NCBI GenBank assembly: GCA_902799705.1
Contig: CADCBP010000004.1
Location: 51,504 to 115,503 of the forward strand
Direction of reading: 5' to 3'
DNA from: an uncultured Bacteroidales bacterium
GTDB taxonomy: Bacteria > Bacteroidota > Bacteroidia > Bacteroidales > Paludibacteraceae
DNA length: 64,000 nucleotides
Position numbers and translations under genes: made by a program. Positions within the stretch are counted from its first letter, which is position 1. Each line of letters begins with the position of its first letter. The notes beneath the pieces were generated by a model. The model was not told the DNA's origin, ran no database searches, and saw only the letters and a list, made by a program, of their open reading frames with translations. This document shows positions 1 through 8,961 of the stretch, piece by piece.

Positions 1-39
1 GAGTAAAAGAGTGAAGAAGAAAATTATGAAAAAGAAAAA

Positions 40-111
40 ATGAAAACCAACCAACCATTATTTTCGGTACTGATTGCCGATTATTATAATGGCAAATATA
101 TGTTAATATGA
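40..111 (+). pseudogene. 5' fragment of a family-2 glycosyltransferase gene
   Basis: A 23-codon reading frame starts MKTNQPLFSVLIADYYNGKY and then stops. This is the usual first beta strand of a GT2 enzyme (hydrophobic strand followed by YxNGKY) with everything after it missing. Its TGA overlaps the ATG of the aminotransferase at 108. Three similar stubs occur at 12829, 16122 and 19834, each next to an accessory gene block, so it is read as the remnant of a gene whose body was replaced. It could also act as a short translationally coupled leader. Confidence 0.6.
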
Positions 112-1229
112 ATGATAGCAAAATGATAACAGTAACATCTCCGTTATTACCTGACTTAAAAGAGTTTTATAATTCTTTAGAGAAGATATGGGATAGCAAG
201 TGGTTGACCAATAATGGTTCATTCCATCAGCGGTTGGAGAAAGCTTTGGCGGAGTATCTCGGAGTGGAGTATATTTCTCTATTTACCAATGGAACCTTGC
301 CTTTGATAACTGCGTTGCAAGCATTAGGCCTGACAAAAGGCGAAGTAATAACTACTCCGTATTCGTTTGTCGCTACAACACATAGCATATGGTGGAATGG
401 ATTAACACCTGTGTTTGTGGATGTAGATCCCAATACAGGTAATATTGATCCAGAGAAGATAGAAGCGGCAATAACTGAGGATACGGTAGCAATTATGCCG
501 GTACATGTTTATGGTCAGCCATGTGATCATGAACGGATTGAGGCGATAGCGAAAAAGCACAATCTTAAAGTTATATACGACGCCGCGCACGCATTTGGAG
601 TTTGTAAGAATGGAGAGAGTGTTTTGAAATGGGGGGACATTAGCACATTGAGTTTTCATGCCACGAAAGTTTATGGAACAATTGAAGGTGGCGCAATTGT
701 TTGCCGGAGCAGAGAGATGAAAACAAAAATAGATAATCTGCGTAACTTCGGCATTGTAGATGAGGTGTCGGTCGCCTATCCAGGCATTAATGGTAAGATG
801 GATGAGGCAAGAGCTGCATTTGGCCTGCTAAACTTAAAACAAGTAGATGCGGCTATTTCAAAACGTAAACAGGTCGCTGAGCGATATCGAAAGGAATTAA
901 CGGGGGTTGATGGCGTTACATTTCTACAAGAAGAGACAAATATTCGATATAACTACGGATATTTTCCAATATTTGTAAACGAAGAGAAATATGGTATAAG
1001 TAGGGATGCTCTGTATGTGAAATTAAAAGAGAATAACATCTTAGGACGTAGGTATTTTTATCCGTTGATAAGTACATTTGAACCATATCGCACATATTTT
1101 TCTGCGGCACCGAGTAATTTACCAATAGCCACGAAGATGGCAGAAGAAGTGCTATGTCTTCCGATACATCATGCATTAAGCAATGAAGAGGTGTCGCGAA
1201 TAGTAGATATCGTACGAAAAATTAAATAG
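108..1229 (+). CDS. DegT/DnrJ/EryC1/StrS-family sugar aminotransferase
   Basis: PLP-dependent aminotransferase that adds an amino group to a keto nucleotide sugar during polysaccharide synthesis. It is full length for the family (373 aa). The N-terminal substrate region, the YDAAHAFG motif (Asp contacting the PLP ring nitrogen) and the PLP-lysine motif FHATKVYG (Lys187) are visible, followed by a GG-containing loop and a normal C-terminal domain. It overlaps a GT2 stub upstream and is followed by two GT2 genes, so it probably belongs to the same operon. The exact sugar cannot be read from the sequence. Confidence 0.85.
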   Translation: MNDSKMITVTSPLLPDLKEFYNSLEKIWDSKWLTNNGSFHQRLEKALAEYLGVEYISLFTNGTLPLITALQALGLTKGEVITTPYSFVATTHSIWWNGLTPVFVDVDPNTGNIDPEKIEAAITEDTVAIMPVHVYGQPCDHERIEAIAKKHNLKVIYDAAHAFGVCKNGESVLKWGDISTLSFHATKVYGTIEGGAIVCRSREMKTKIDNLRNFGIVDEVSVAYPGINGKMDEARAAFGLLNLKQVDAAISKRKQVAERYRKELTGVDGVTFLQEETNIRYNYGYFPIFVNEEKYGISRDALYVKLKENNILGRRYFYPLISTFEPYRTYFSAAPSNLPIATKMAEEVLCLPIHHALSNEEVSRIVDIVRKIK

Positions 1230-1242
1230 AAGTTAAGTAGGT

Positions 1243-2298
1243 ATGGTTAACGAGAAGCCAATATTATCCGTTATTTTAATATCTCATGAACAACGCGAAT
1301 TGCTTAGACGCTGTGTCGATAGTATATTAGCAATGCAGGTAGATTATCCCTATGAGATAATTATCAGCGATGATCGATCAACTGATGGTACTTATGAGTT
1401 GGCGCAAAAGTATGCCACGGATGTGGCTACTGGTGTAATAGACAGAAACGGGCTTGTACGTATCATCGCTACGCAATGTAATTCTGATGATTGCAGCCCC
1501 GCTACTACTTCGCAGCGTAGCGGATGGAATAGATGTAATGGATATAAACATGTTGAAGGTAAGTATATCGCTCATGTGGATGCTGATGATTACTTTCGTG
1601 AAGGTGCAGAGGTGTATAAAAAACAGATAGAACTCCTAGAACAACACCCTGAATGTAGTTGTTGTATGGCAAACCTTTACGAACTTGATGAAGGCGATAC
1701 TAAATTACGACAAAGACATGAACCTAAACTATACTATACTGGAAGAATTATTTCAGGAGAAGAGTTTATTAAAGAAAATTGCTTCATTGAAAGCCATGTC
1801 TTTATGTATCGGCGTAATTATGAACAAGATCCAGTCGCACTTTACGGTAAACTCTATGTGGACTCATTATTGACATATCATCATATGCAGTTTGGTCCAG
1901 TCATATGTTTGAACCAAACGGATTATATCTATGTCCAGTATCCTAAATCAATAAGCAATCAGGTCGTTAATAATAATGATGTAGCTATTATCTGGTGTCT
2001 GCCAATTCTTATATCATGTACTGTAAAATATTGGTATCAATATATGTATCGATATAATTTGCCATATATACTCGAAGTGGTTGGAATGAGTAGACATGGT
2101 TATCGTTTGCAAGAAAAGAATAACAACTCTCTCAAAGATGTCAATTCGTATATCATGCATACATTTAACAGAGAACTGACAGGAGTAGATAAATTGCGCA
2201 TTAAGATAATAATGAAGTATATACGGCTATTAATTAAGCACAAGAGAAGTTCGAATTTTGAAATGCATTTATTGTATCTTTTATTAAATATGGAGTAA
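1243..2298 (+). CDS. family-2 glycosyltransferase
   Basis: GT-A fold inverting glycosyltransferase (351 aa), expected on the cytoplasmic face of the membrane. It begins with the classic strand LSVILISHEQ, has the nucleotide-binding ISDDRSTDGT motif, and the metal-binding DADD near residue 113. Between these, bases 1499-1523 form a 7-bp inverted repeat (CCGCTAC/GTAGCGG) inside the code, at a loop where family members are normally shorter. Downstream of the aminotransferase with a 13-bp gap and 2 bp before the next GT2. Donor and acceptor unknown. Confidence 0.85.
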   Translation: MVNEKPILSVILISHEQRELLRRCVDSILAMQVDYPYEIIISDDRSTDGTYELAQKYATDVATGVIDRNGLVRIIATQCNSDDCSPATTSQRSGWNRCNGYKHVEGKYIAHVDADDYFREGAEVYKKQIELLEQHPECSCCMANLYELDEGDTKLRQRHEPKLYYTGRIISGEEFIKENCFIESHVFMYRRNYEQDPVALYGKLYVDSLLTYHHMQFGPVICLNQTDYIYVQYPKSISNQVVNNNDVAIIWCLPILISCTVKYWYQYMYRYNLPYILEVVGMSRHGYRLQEKNNNSLKDVNSYIMHTFNRELTGVDKLRIKIIMKYIRLLIKHKRSSNFEMHLLYLLLNME

Positions 2299-2300
2299 CT

Positions 2301-3197
2301 ATGAAGAACCAAAATCCATTAGTATCCGTATGCTGTATTACATATAATCAAGAGAAGTTCATCCGTAAGACATTGGATGGGTTTGTGATGCAAAAAACGA
2401 CATTCCCGTTTGAGGTGGTGATTAGTGATGATTGCAGCCAAGATAAAACTCGCGCTATAATTTCAGATTATAAAACGAAGTATCCTGATTTATTTCGCGA
2501 TGTAAGTCCGGTGAAAAATATGGGTTCAATGGAGAATTTCTTTTATTCGCAGGAGCAAGCAAAGGGAAAATATATTGCAATGTGTGAAGGTGATGATTAT
2601 TGGATTGATCCGCTCAAACTGCAAAAGCAGGTGGATTTTTTAGAGACTCATCCAGATTATGCAATAGTGTTCCATGAGGTGAAAATATGGGCAGAGGAAA
2701 CTCAAGAGTTTATAAAAAACAATATCACTCGTCCAGTGCCGGAGACAACGACACAGGTGGATATGTCGGAGGGAAACTATATGCATACACCATCGGTAAT
2801 GTTCAGGGTGCATAAAGAAATTTATCCGATTATTCATTCATACGGACATTTCTTGCCGGATGATTATGCGTGCTGGATGTTAACAGCAGAATACGGGAAG
2901 ATATATAGAATGCCTGATGTGATGGCGGTTTATAGAGTCGGGAGTGGAATATGGAGTACGTCTAAAACGATAAAAAATGATTTGAAATATTTAAGTACCA
3001 TAAGCAAGTTGTATGTCTCTATGACTGACGATATAGTTAAAGAGAATCTGCATAAACAGATAACAGAGATGATAAATTCGCTGTGTTATGTAGAGGAGAA
3101 CTTAAATGCAATCCGTTCCTCCAAGGCCTACCACCTCGGTAAATTATTGCTCAAGCCCTTTCGGTGGATGAAGAGGATAGGCAGAAAAAATGAGTGA
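2301..3197 (+). CDS. family-2 glycosyltransferase
   Basis: 298-aa GT2 enzyme. It shows VSVCCITYNQEKFI at the start, ISDDCSQDKT for nucleotide binding and CEGDDYW as the metal site. It resembles the upstream GT2 in its N-terminal half, so the two may be ancient paralogues. It ends in a basic segment (LLKPFRWMKR) that probably lies on the membrane. It follows the previous gene by 2 bp and is the last gene before a 380-bp gap holding a structured repeat and a terminator. Confidence 0.85.
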   Translation: MKNQNPLVSVCCITYNQEKFIRKTLDGFVMQKTTFPFEVVISDDCSQDKTRAIISDYKTKYPDLFRDVSPVKNMGSMENFFYSQEQAKGKYIAMCEGDDYWIDPLKLQKQVDFLETHPDYAIVFHEVKIWAEETQEFIKNNITRPVPETTTQVDMSEGNYMHTPSVMFRVHKEIYPIIHSYGHFLPDDYACWMLTAEYGKIYRMPDVMAVYRVGSGIWSTSKTIKNDLKYLSTISKLYVSMTDDIVKENLHKQITEMINSLCYVEENLNAIRSSKAYHLGKLLLKPFRWMKRIGRKNE

Positions 3198-3242
3198 TTT
3201 CTTGGGGAAAACATACTAAAAGTTAGAAAAGTGTATTTTTTA

Positions 3243-3273
3243 TTTGCAAATTCGATAGAAAAGTGTACCTTCG
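3243..3273 (+). promoter_or_regulatory. weak Bacteroidota-type promoter
   Basis: TTTG at 3243-3246 and TACCTTCG at 3266-3273, 19 bp apart. The -7 box differs from TAnnTTTG by one base. No gene follows before the next terminator; a transcript would carry only the structured element at 3313-3417. Confidence 0.4.
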
Positions 3274-3312
3274 TGGCGGATTTTAAAAAGTAATGGTCAT
3301 TTCGGAAATGTA

Positions 3313-3417
3313 GATTACAAATTTATAAGTCATGCAATTCTCAATCCTTGTTGCAACTCGTGAACTCAAGAAATATGCTATCTCATCCACGGGACTATCG
3401 TTGATAGATATGTAATC
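3313..3417. repeat. structured element (family E), intergenic copy
   Basis: Outer stem GATTACA (3313-3319) pairs with TGTAATC (3411-3417), closing a 105-nt segment with internal inverted repeats such as CTATC/GATAG. The length and the layout of one outer stem around several hairpins match ten other copies. The flanks GGAAATGTA and CCTTTAC are weak versions of the usual boundaries. It lies in a 380-bp gap with no gene. Confidence 0.5.
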
Positions 3418-3507
3418 CTTTACTCCAAAGCCTACTGCCTGTGGAGGGTAAAAGCACTTGTTTTTAATGGCAAAATTAAGAAAAAAATCAATTTTATAGA
3501 AGAATTT

Positions 3508-3540
3508 CCCATATATATTTTGGTATATGGGATTTTTTTT
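3508..3540 (+). terminator. intrinsic terminator overlapping a promoter
   Basis: A 9-bp stem (3508-3516 with 3523-3531, one G-T pair) with a 6-nt loop is followed by eight to nine T residues. It would end transcription arriving from the upstream glycosyltransferases. The loop and 3' arm also contain the -33 box of the next promoter. Confidence 0.75.
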
Positions 3541-3549
3541 GTACCTTTG
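3519..3549 (+). promoter_or_regulatory. Bacteroidota promoter for the 3579 gene
   Basis: TTTG (3519-3522), 19-bp spacer, TACCTTTG (3542-3549), about 30 bp before the start codon. It sits on top of the terminator hairpin, so stopping and restarting transcription are packed into the same 40 bp. Confidence 0.75.
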
Positions 3550-3578
3550 CAGCCGCAAAGGTAGTAGAAACAGAACGA

Positions 3579-4508
3579 ATGAAGTTAAGTGTTATCATAT
3601 TATCCTATACAATCGACGAAGAAATCTATCAGATGAACTGCAGGGCGATAGAGTCGCTGTTCTCTTCCGAGAATTGGAGATTGGAGAATGGAGATTGGAC
3701 ATTGGAGGTACTGCTGATAGAGAGCAATAGGGATTCGAACCGCAGATACGATTCTCGAGTACGGGTGATGATGCCGGAGGAGAAGTTTGGGTTTCATCGA
3801 TTCTTCAATATCGGTTTGGAGCAGACGAGTGGGGAGTTTGTGGCGTTCTGTAATAACGATATTGTGTTTGAAAAGGGGTGGTGGAGCGCAATCATGAAGG
3901 TGAAGAAAGAGCATCCGCGGTTCATGTGCTTCTCGCCGGTGGATAGCAGTTATCCTATGATGGTGGAAGAGATTGCGACCGGTAAGGAATACACAATAGG
4001 ATGGGAGAACAAACGCCATTTTGCTGCATGGTGCTTCGTCTGGGAGCGAAAGGTGTTTAAGACGATCGGGCTCTTTGACGAGACATTTGATTTCTATTCT
4101 GCGGATGATGATGAACTGATGACGCTTCGTTACCATGCCATTCCAAATGTGCTGGTAACCGACAGCGAAGTAAAGCATCTAAGCCAGGTGGTAACAAAGA
4201 AAGTAGGCATTAACAAATATGCTGTAACCGATAAGGAAAAATATCCGCTTTCGGATTATGAAATCAAACGCGGCTTGACGTGGCTATGGGATGATGTACG
4301 GTTCTATGTGGCATATCAGCGAGAAAAAGCCAAATGGGGAAATCATTGGATGCGCAAACGAGTAAATAACTTATTGCTGCGTCATCCATGGCTCAACATC
4401 CGTCCGATTACGAAGATTCTCTATAATCGCCGAGTCAATCTCTTTTTGGCAAAAATCACCGGTGTTTCAGATCCTAATCCGGTGCAATATGAGGATTGTA
4501 GATTGTAG
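3579..4508 (+). CDS. family-2 glycosyltransferase with an in-frame repeat insert
   Basis: 309-aa GT2 enzyme: MKLSVIILSY strand, LLIESNRD nucleotide site, CNNDIVF in place of DXD, and a DDDEL region further on. Residues about 31-43 (SENWRLENGDWTLE) are encoded by a degenerate repeat of the word GGAGATT (3670-3708). It falls between the first helix and the second beta strand, where homologues would have a short turn. Led by its own promoter, it begins a new transcription unit that may include the small gene at 4541. Confidence 0.8.
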   Translation: MKLSVIILSYTIDEEIYQMNCRAIESLFSSENWRLENGDWTLEVLLIESNRDSNRRYDSRVRVMMPEEKFGFHRFFNIGLEQTSGEFVAFCNNDIVFEKGWWSAIMKVKKEHPRFMCFSPVDSSYPMMVEEIATGKEYTIGWENKRHFAAWCFVWERKVFKTIGLFDETFDFYSADDDELMTLRYHAIPNVLVTDSEVKHLSQVVTKKVGINKYAVTDKEKYPLSDYEIKRGLTWLWDDVRFYVAYQREKAKWGNHWMRKRVNNLLLRHPWLNIRPITKILYNRRVNLFLAKITGVSDPNPVQYEDCRL

Positions 4509-4540
4509 ATTGTAGATTTGAAATTGTAGATTGTAGATTT
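4493..4540 (+). repeat. GATTGTAG word repeat between genes
   Basis: Six imperfect copies of an 8-9-nt unit (GATTGTAGA) run from the last codons of the upstream glycosyltransferase to the next start codon. A related but different array, rich in CCAATCT, follows that gene at 4895-4924. Confidence 0.8.
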
Positions 4541-4894
4541 ATGACGAAGCATGATTTTATAGATAAGTGCGTGAGTTTTTCGGTAAAAATTAATAAACTA
4601 AGGATTTATCTCCGCGAAAAGCAACACGAATATAATAACTCTGACCAGATTCAGCGTTCGGGTACTAGTATAGGTGCTAATTATTGCGAAGCATGTGATG
4701 CTGAAAGCAAAGCAGATTTTATTCATAAAATGACCATTGCATTAAAAGAGGCCAATGAAACTATTTATTGGTTGCGAGTGCTATATGGATCGGGACTGAT
4801 AACCCAAAATCAATATGACGATTTATTGAAGGACGTTAATGAGTTGTATAGTGTCATTACTGCTGGTATTAAAACCGCGAAATCACACCAATGA
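4541..4894 (+). CDS. four-helix-bundle protein (23S rRNA IVP-like family)
   Basis: 117-aa all-helical protein of the four-helix-bundle family related to the 23S rRNA intervening-sequence protein. The conserved core is visible: IQRSGTSIGANYCEA, then KADFIHKMTIALKEANETIYWL. Members are very often inserted as single genes in Bacteroidota polysaccharide loci; their function is unknown. A paralogue of the same fold lies at 8962. Word repeats flank it on both sides, consistent with a gene that arrives as a unit. Confidence 0.8.
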   Translation: MTKHDFIDKCVSFSVKINKLRIYLREKQHEYNNSDQIQRSGTSIGANYCEACDAESKADFIHKMTIALKEANETIYWLRVLYGSGLITQNQYDDLLKDVNELYSVITAGIKTAKSHQ

Positions 4895-4990
4895 ATTCCA
4901 ATTTCCAATCTCCAATCTCCAATAAAAAATAATCCAATTATCGTAATATTAGCTAAAAAACAAAGTTTTTTTCGATAATTGAATTATTTA

Positions 4991-5039
4991 TTTGCACATG
5001 TCATTTTTTTTGTGTACCTTTGTGCACTTTTTGTGCACA
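4991..5039 (+). promoter_or_regulatory. promoter with inverted repeat over the start site
   Basis: TTTG (4991-4994), 20 bp, TACCTTTG (5015-5022). Immediately after it is a perfect inverted repeat TGTGCAC-TTTTT-GTGCACA (5021-5039) that overlaps the expected +1 and touches the ATG at 5039. It could be an operator or an mRNA hairpin hiding the start codon. No repressor gene is adjacent. Confidence 0.65.
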
Positions 5040-6361
5040 TGACGAAAAAGAAGATAATCATATTACAGGAAAATCTGTTTGCCAATACGGATGCTAATTC
5101 CAAGTTGGTGTTTCGTCTGTGCGAACAATTGCTGAAGATAGGATATAATGTATCAGTTCTTGGCATTGCTAATCATGAAGCAGAACAAGTGGAAGAATAT
5201 AAAGGTATCCATCTTATTCATGAACCGGATAATAGAGCAAAGGAAGTGCGGCAACTAAAGGATCGACTTGGCCGCTTCCATTGGTTGAGATATGTCATAC
5301 GTCCGCGTTCTATTTGGTATCGCATCAATAATGACCGGTATACGCCATTTTATTTGGAAACGCGCTCATGGCTGCGCAAACATACGCATGAATACGATGC
5401 GCTTATAGCTTGTTGTTCTCCTTATTATCCATTAGCCTTGGCTGCAGAAGTTGCTGATCGAATACCGGTAATATTCTACAAAATAGATCCGGTTGGTTCT
5501 TGGCCGGATAAATCGAATGGCGATGCGGCTCTATCCACGATCGAAAATGAAATTAAATGGGATAATGTGGCTGCTCGTATCATCATGCCGGATGTGGTAT
5601 ATCGCGATTATATGCGTTTGCCAACCAAGGTAAATGGGGGAAAAGTCGCAGTGGTTCAATTTCCGAATGTGCGAAGATTTGAGATTGGAGATTGGAGATT
5701 TGAGATTGGAGATTGGGGATTGAATAATGAGAATCAGGTGAATCTGTTCTTTATTGGCAAGTTTTATGCAACGATACGGCATCCGCAGTATTTGTTTGAT
5801 TTGATGGAGGCGTTAGGGGGGACGGGAATTGTGCTGCATATTGTGGGACCGATAAACTATATGGGATTTGATAAGGAGTATATAGAGAAGTACTTCACGA
5901 ATAAGATTGAGAATATCCGATTCCATGGGGCAGTTCCTCCGAATGAGGCTGATGCACTCTTGACAAAAGCAGACGGATTGGTGCATTTGGGCAATAGTGT
6001 AGATACCGCGATGCCTAGCAAGATATTGGACTATATCAGTAGCGGCAAACCGATTTTGAATATCTGTAAAATTCCTACTTGCCCGACTTTGTCGTTGATG
6101 GAGCGCTATCCGATAGGATTGACAATTTTTGAGCAGTCAGATGTCAGTGATCAGTATTCAGTTGTCAGTTGTCGGTCGTCAGTAATCAGTGAGGAGATAG
6201 TAGAACAAGTTAAGGAATTCTGCATTACGAATAAAGGCAAGCAGATTCCATATGAACAGATAGAGAAGTTATATCCTGAATGTACGATTGAATATGTAGG
6301 GAATCAATTTGATGAAACGATTCAGGCAGCAATAAATGAATTTAAGACAAATAAGATATGA
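5039..6361 (+). CDS. GT-B fold glycosyltransferase with two in-frame repeat inserts
   Basis: 440-aa glycosyltransferase of the two-Rossmann-domain type. The ATG at 5039 is chosen because an upstream in-frame start (4979) lies inside the promoter. The second domain is recognisable from LFFIGKFYATIRHP, the IRFHGAVPPNEADALL segment and the LGNSVDTAMPSKILDYISSG sugar-nucleotide site. Two inserts of word-repeat DNA are translated: 5675-5731 (FEIGDW repeated, residues about 213-231) between the domains, and 6133-6193 (a run of TCAGT words, residues about 366-385) near the end. The stop overlaps the ATG of capE by 4 bp. Confidence 0.8.
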   Translation: MTKKKIIILQENLFANTDANSKLVFRLCEQLLKIGYNVSVLGIANHEAEQVEEYKGIHLIHEPDNRAKEVRQLKDRLGRFHWLRYVIRPRSIWYRINNDRYTPFYLETRSWLRKHTHEYDALIACCSPYYPLALAAEVADRIPVIFYKIDPVGSWPDKSNGDAALSTIENEIKWDNVAARIIMPDVVYRDYMRLPTKVNGGKVAVVQFPNVRRFEIGDWRFEIGDWGLNNENQVNLFFIGKFYATIRHPQYLFDLMEALGGTGIVLHIVGPINYMGFDKEYIEKYFTNKIENIRFHGAVPPNEADALLTKADGLVHLGNSVDTAMPSKILDYISSGKPILNICKIPTCPTLSLMERYPIGLTIFEQSDVSDQYSVVSCRSSVISEEIVEQVKEFCITNKGKQIPYEQIEKLYPECTIEYVGNQFDETIQAAINEFKTNKI

Positions 6362-7395
6362 GTATTTTTAAAGACAAAGTATTATTAATCACTGGCGGTA
6401 CCGGCAGTTTCGGACATGCTGTAATGGACCGATTTCTGCGTTCGGACATAGGGGAAATCCGTATTTTCTCCCGGGATGAGAAGAAACAGGATGACATGCG
6501 CCATGAGTATCAGGCGAAGATGCCGGAGGTAGCGGAGAAGATCCGATTCTATATTGGCGATGTGCGTGACTTGGCTTCAGTCAAGAACGCGATGCATGGA
6601 GTTGATTATATCTTCCATGCTGCGGCTTTGAAACAAGTGCCATCATGTGAGTTTTTCCCGCTTGAGGCAGTTAGAACCAATGTGCTTGGCACGGAGAATG
6701 TGCTTACTGCTGCGATAGAGGAAGGCGTGAAGAGTGTGATATGCTTGAGTACCGACAAAGCGGCATATCCGGTCAATGCGATGGGTACATCCAAAGCTAT
6801 GATGGAAAAGGTGATCGTAGCCAAATCGCGTACGGTTAGCCCCGAGAGAACCAAGATTTGTTGTACCCGTTACGGCAACGTCATGTGCAGTCGCGGAAGT
6901 GTTATTCCATTGTGGATAGAGCAGATACGCAACCATCAGCCTATCACGTTGACAGAGCCTAGCATGACGCGGTTCATTATGTCGTTAGACGAAGCGGTGG
7001 ATTTGGTGTTGTTTGCATTCGAGCATGGTGAGAGTGGGGATATATTGGTGCAAAAAGCACCGGCTTGCACTATTCTGACACAGGCAGAAGCGGTGTGTGA
7101 GTTGTTTGGCGGAAAGAAAGAAGATATCAAGGTAATTGGTATTCGTCATGGAGAGAAGATGTATGAGACATTACTCACAAATGAAGAATGCGCTCATGCT
7201 ATTGATATGGGTAATTTCTATCGCGTACCATGTGACAAACGCGGACTGAATTATGATAAGTATTTCAGCAAAGGCGATACAGAACGCACGAAGTTATCGG
7301 AGTTTAACTCTAATAACACGCAGTTGCTGACGGTGGAGGAAACAAAAGCGAAGATTGCTTCTTTGCAGTATATACAGGAAGAACTAAAAAAGTAA
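6358..7395 (+). CDS. capE: UDP-GlcNAc 4,6-dehydratase/5-epimerase (CapE/WbjB/FnlA type)
   Basis: Extended SDR enzyme that turns UDP-GlcNAc into the UDP-2-acetamido-2,6-dideoxy-L-4-hexulose used for UDP-L-FucNAc. 345 aa, normal length. It shows the NAD-binding GGTGSFG loop, the D-V-R-D segment, the AALKQVPSCE motif, and the STDKA...MGTSK active-site region in which Met replaces the usual SDR Tyr, typical of this group. It overlaps the upstream glycosyltransferase by 4 bp and is followed by CapF and CapG homologues, which makes the pathway assignment strong. Confidence 0.9.
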   Translation: MSIFKDKVLLITGGTGSFGHAVMDRFLRSDIGEIRIFSRDEKKQDDMRHEYQAKMPEVAEKIRFYIGDVRDLASVKNAMHGVDYIFHAAALKQVPSCEFFPLEAVRTNVLGTENVLTAAIEEGVKSVICLSTDKAAYPVNAMGTSKAMMEKVIVAKSRTVSPERTKICCTRYGNVMCSRGSVIPLWIEQIRNHQPITLTEPSMTRFIMSLDEAVDLVLFAFEHGESGDILVQKAPACTILTQAEAVCELFGGKKEDIKVIGIRHGEKMYETLLTNEECAHAIDMGNFYRVPCDKRGLNYDKYFSKGDTERTKLSEFNSNNTQLLTVEETKAKIASLQYIQEELKK

Positions 7396-7480
7396 CCAGT
7401 AATCAGTGATCAGTAATCAGTAATCAGTGACCAGAAATAGAGAACCGCTGACAACTGAACGCTGAAAGCTGAAAACTAAA
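7394..7480 (+). repeat. CAGTAATCAGTGAT word repeat
   Basis: The gap between capE and capF is filled with overlapping copies of a TCAGTAA/TCAGTGA word, then a GCTGAAAACT word. The same TCAGT words occur in coding DNA at 6133-6193 and 52236-52268. Confidence 0.8.
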
Positions 7481-7490
7481 AGATATTCAT

Positions 7491-8690
7491 ATGAATATAT
7501 TAGTTACCGGAGCAAAAGGATTCGTAGGCACTAATCTGTGTGCAGAATTACGAAATATCCGTGATGGTAAAGCGCGGTGCTATGGTGATTTGGTGGTAGA
7601 TGAAGTGATGGAATATGATATAGACTCTACACAAGAGCAATTGAATGGCTATTGTGCCAAAGCAGATTTTGTGTTTAATCTGGCAGGCATCAATAGACCG
7701 AAAGATCCGGCTGAGTTTATGGAGGGTAACTGCGCTTTTGCGGATACCTTGCTCGAATGCTTGCGTAAGTATCATAACACTTGTCCCGTCATGCTTTCTT
7801 CTTCCATCCAAGCCACACTTTCCGGACGTTTTGGAGATAGTGAGTATGGACGTAGCAAACGTGCCGGGGAAGAGTTGTTGTTTAGGTATGCAGAAGAGAC
7901 AGGAGCAAAAGTGCTGGTATATCGTTTCCCGAACCTATTTGGAAAATGGAGTCGGCCGAACTACAATAGTGCTGTAGCTACCTTTTGCTATAATATAGCC
8001 CATGATTTGCCTGTTACGATAAACGATCCAAATGTAGAATTGGAATTGCTGTATATTGATGACTTGGTGCAGGAGATGATCGCTGCCCTGAAAGGAGAGG
8101 AACATCGTTGTGAGTTTGATGGGGTAGAGACGGTATTGAGACCGGCTGGACGGTATTGCGCAGCTCCGACGACGCATAAAGTGAGGTTAGGAGAAATAGT
8201 GGAGTTGCTGCAACGGTTCCATGACCAACCGCAGTCGCTTATTATTCCGGAAATACCGAATAACTCTTTTGCCAAGAAACTTTATTCGATGTATCTCAGT
8301 TATCTGCCGAAAGAGAAAGTGGCTTTTCCGCTAAAGATGAATATCGATGACAGGGGCTCGTTTACAGAATTACTCAAGTCCGATAAATGCGGACAAGTAA
8401 GTGTGAACATCTCGAAACCGGGAATCACCAAAGGGCAGCACTGGCATCATAGCAAGTGGGAGTTCTTTATGGTGGTAAGCGGACATGCCCTTATTCAAGA
8501 GCGTAAGATAGGCTCAGACGAAGTGATGGAGTTTGAGGTGAGTGGCGATAAGATAGAAGCGGTTCACATGCTTCCGGGCTATACACATAATATTATCAAT
8601 TTGAGTGAGACGGAGAATTTGGTGACGGTGATGTGGGCAAATGAGCCATTTGATCCCACGCATCCGGATACGTATTTTGAACCAGTGTGA
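7491..8690 (+). CDS. capF: CapF-type bifunctional reductase/epimerase with cupin domain
   Basis: Second enzyme of UDP-L-FucNAc synthesis (CapF/WbjC/FnlB): C3 epimerisation and NADPH reduction of the CapE product. 399 aa. The N-terminal SDR domain starts with GAKGFVGTNL and has a Y-x3-K-like YGRSK; the C-terminal cupin (from about residue 285) has the metal-binding HWHHSKWEFF cluster and MLPGYTHN. This two-domain layout is specific to CapF. It lies between capE and capG homologues, though separated from capG by a repeat block and a four-helix-bundle gene. Confidence 0.9.
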   Translation: MNILVTGAKGFVGTNLCAELRNIRDGKARCYGDLVVDEVMEYDIDSTQEQLNGYCAKADFVFNLAGINRPKDPAEFMEGNCAFADTLLECLRKYHNTCPVMLSSSIQATLSGRFGDSEYGRSKRAGEELLFRYAEETGAKVLVYRFPNLFGKWSRPNYNSAVATFCYNIAHDLPVTINDPNVELELLYIDDLVQEMIAALKGEEHRCEFDGVETVLRPAGRYCAAPTTHKVRLGEIVELLQRFHDQPQSLIIPEIPNNSFAKKLYSMYLSYLPKEKVAFPLKMNIDDRGSFTELLKSDKCGQVSVNISKPGITKGQHWHHSKWEFFMVVSGHALIQERKIGSDEVMEFEVSGDKIEAVHMLPGYTHNIINLSETENLVTVMWANEPFDPTHPDTYFEPV

Positions 8691-8699
8691 TTAGTTAAT

Positions 8700-8876
8700 A
8701 GAACTGCGTATGAGAATCAAAGATTTGAGACACTTTGTGTTTAGATGCGATGCATTTAGAAACTTTGCTTTTAGAACTGCGTATGAGAATCAAAGATTTG
8801 AGACACTTTGTGTTTAGATGCGATGCATTTAGAAGCTATTTTTTTAGAACTGCCTTTGAGAATCAAAGATTAGAGA
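8700..8876 (+). repeat. 73-bp tandem repeat, 2.4 copies
   Basis: Two nearly identical 73-bp units starting AGAACTGCGTATGAG (8700 and 8773) are followed by a partial, more divergent copy from 8846. The rest of the gap to 8962 is low-complexity sequence with scattered AAGGC and CTAAA words and no gene. Confidence 0.85.
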
Positions 8877-8961
8877 TGCAAGGCGTATAGTAAAAGAGAG
8901 AACTAAAGCAAGAAAGGCTCTAACACTAAAACAGCAAGGCTGTTCTAAAAACTAGGTAGTT

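Noticed and set aside
3600-4178. A 192-codon open frame on the minus strand
   Set aside because: It lies wholly under a clear glycosyltransferase gene and has no family-like sequence.
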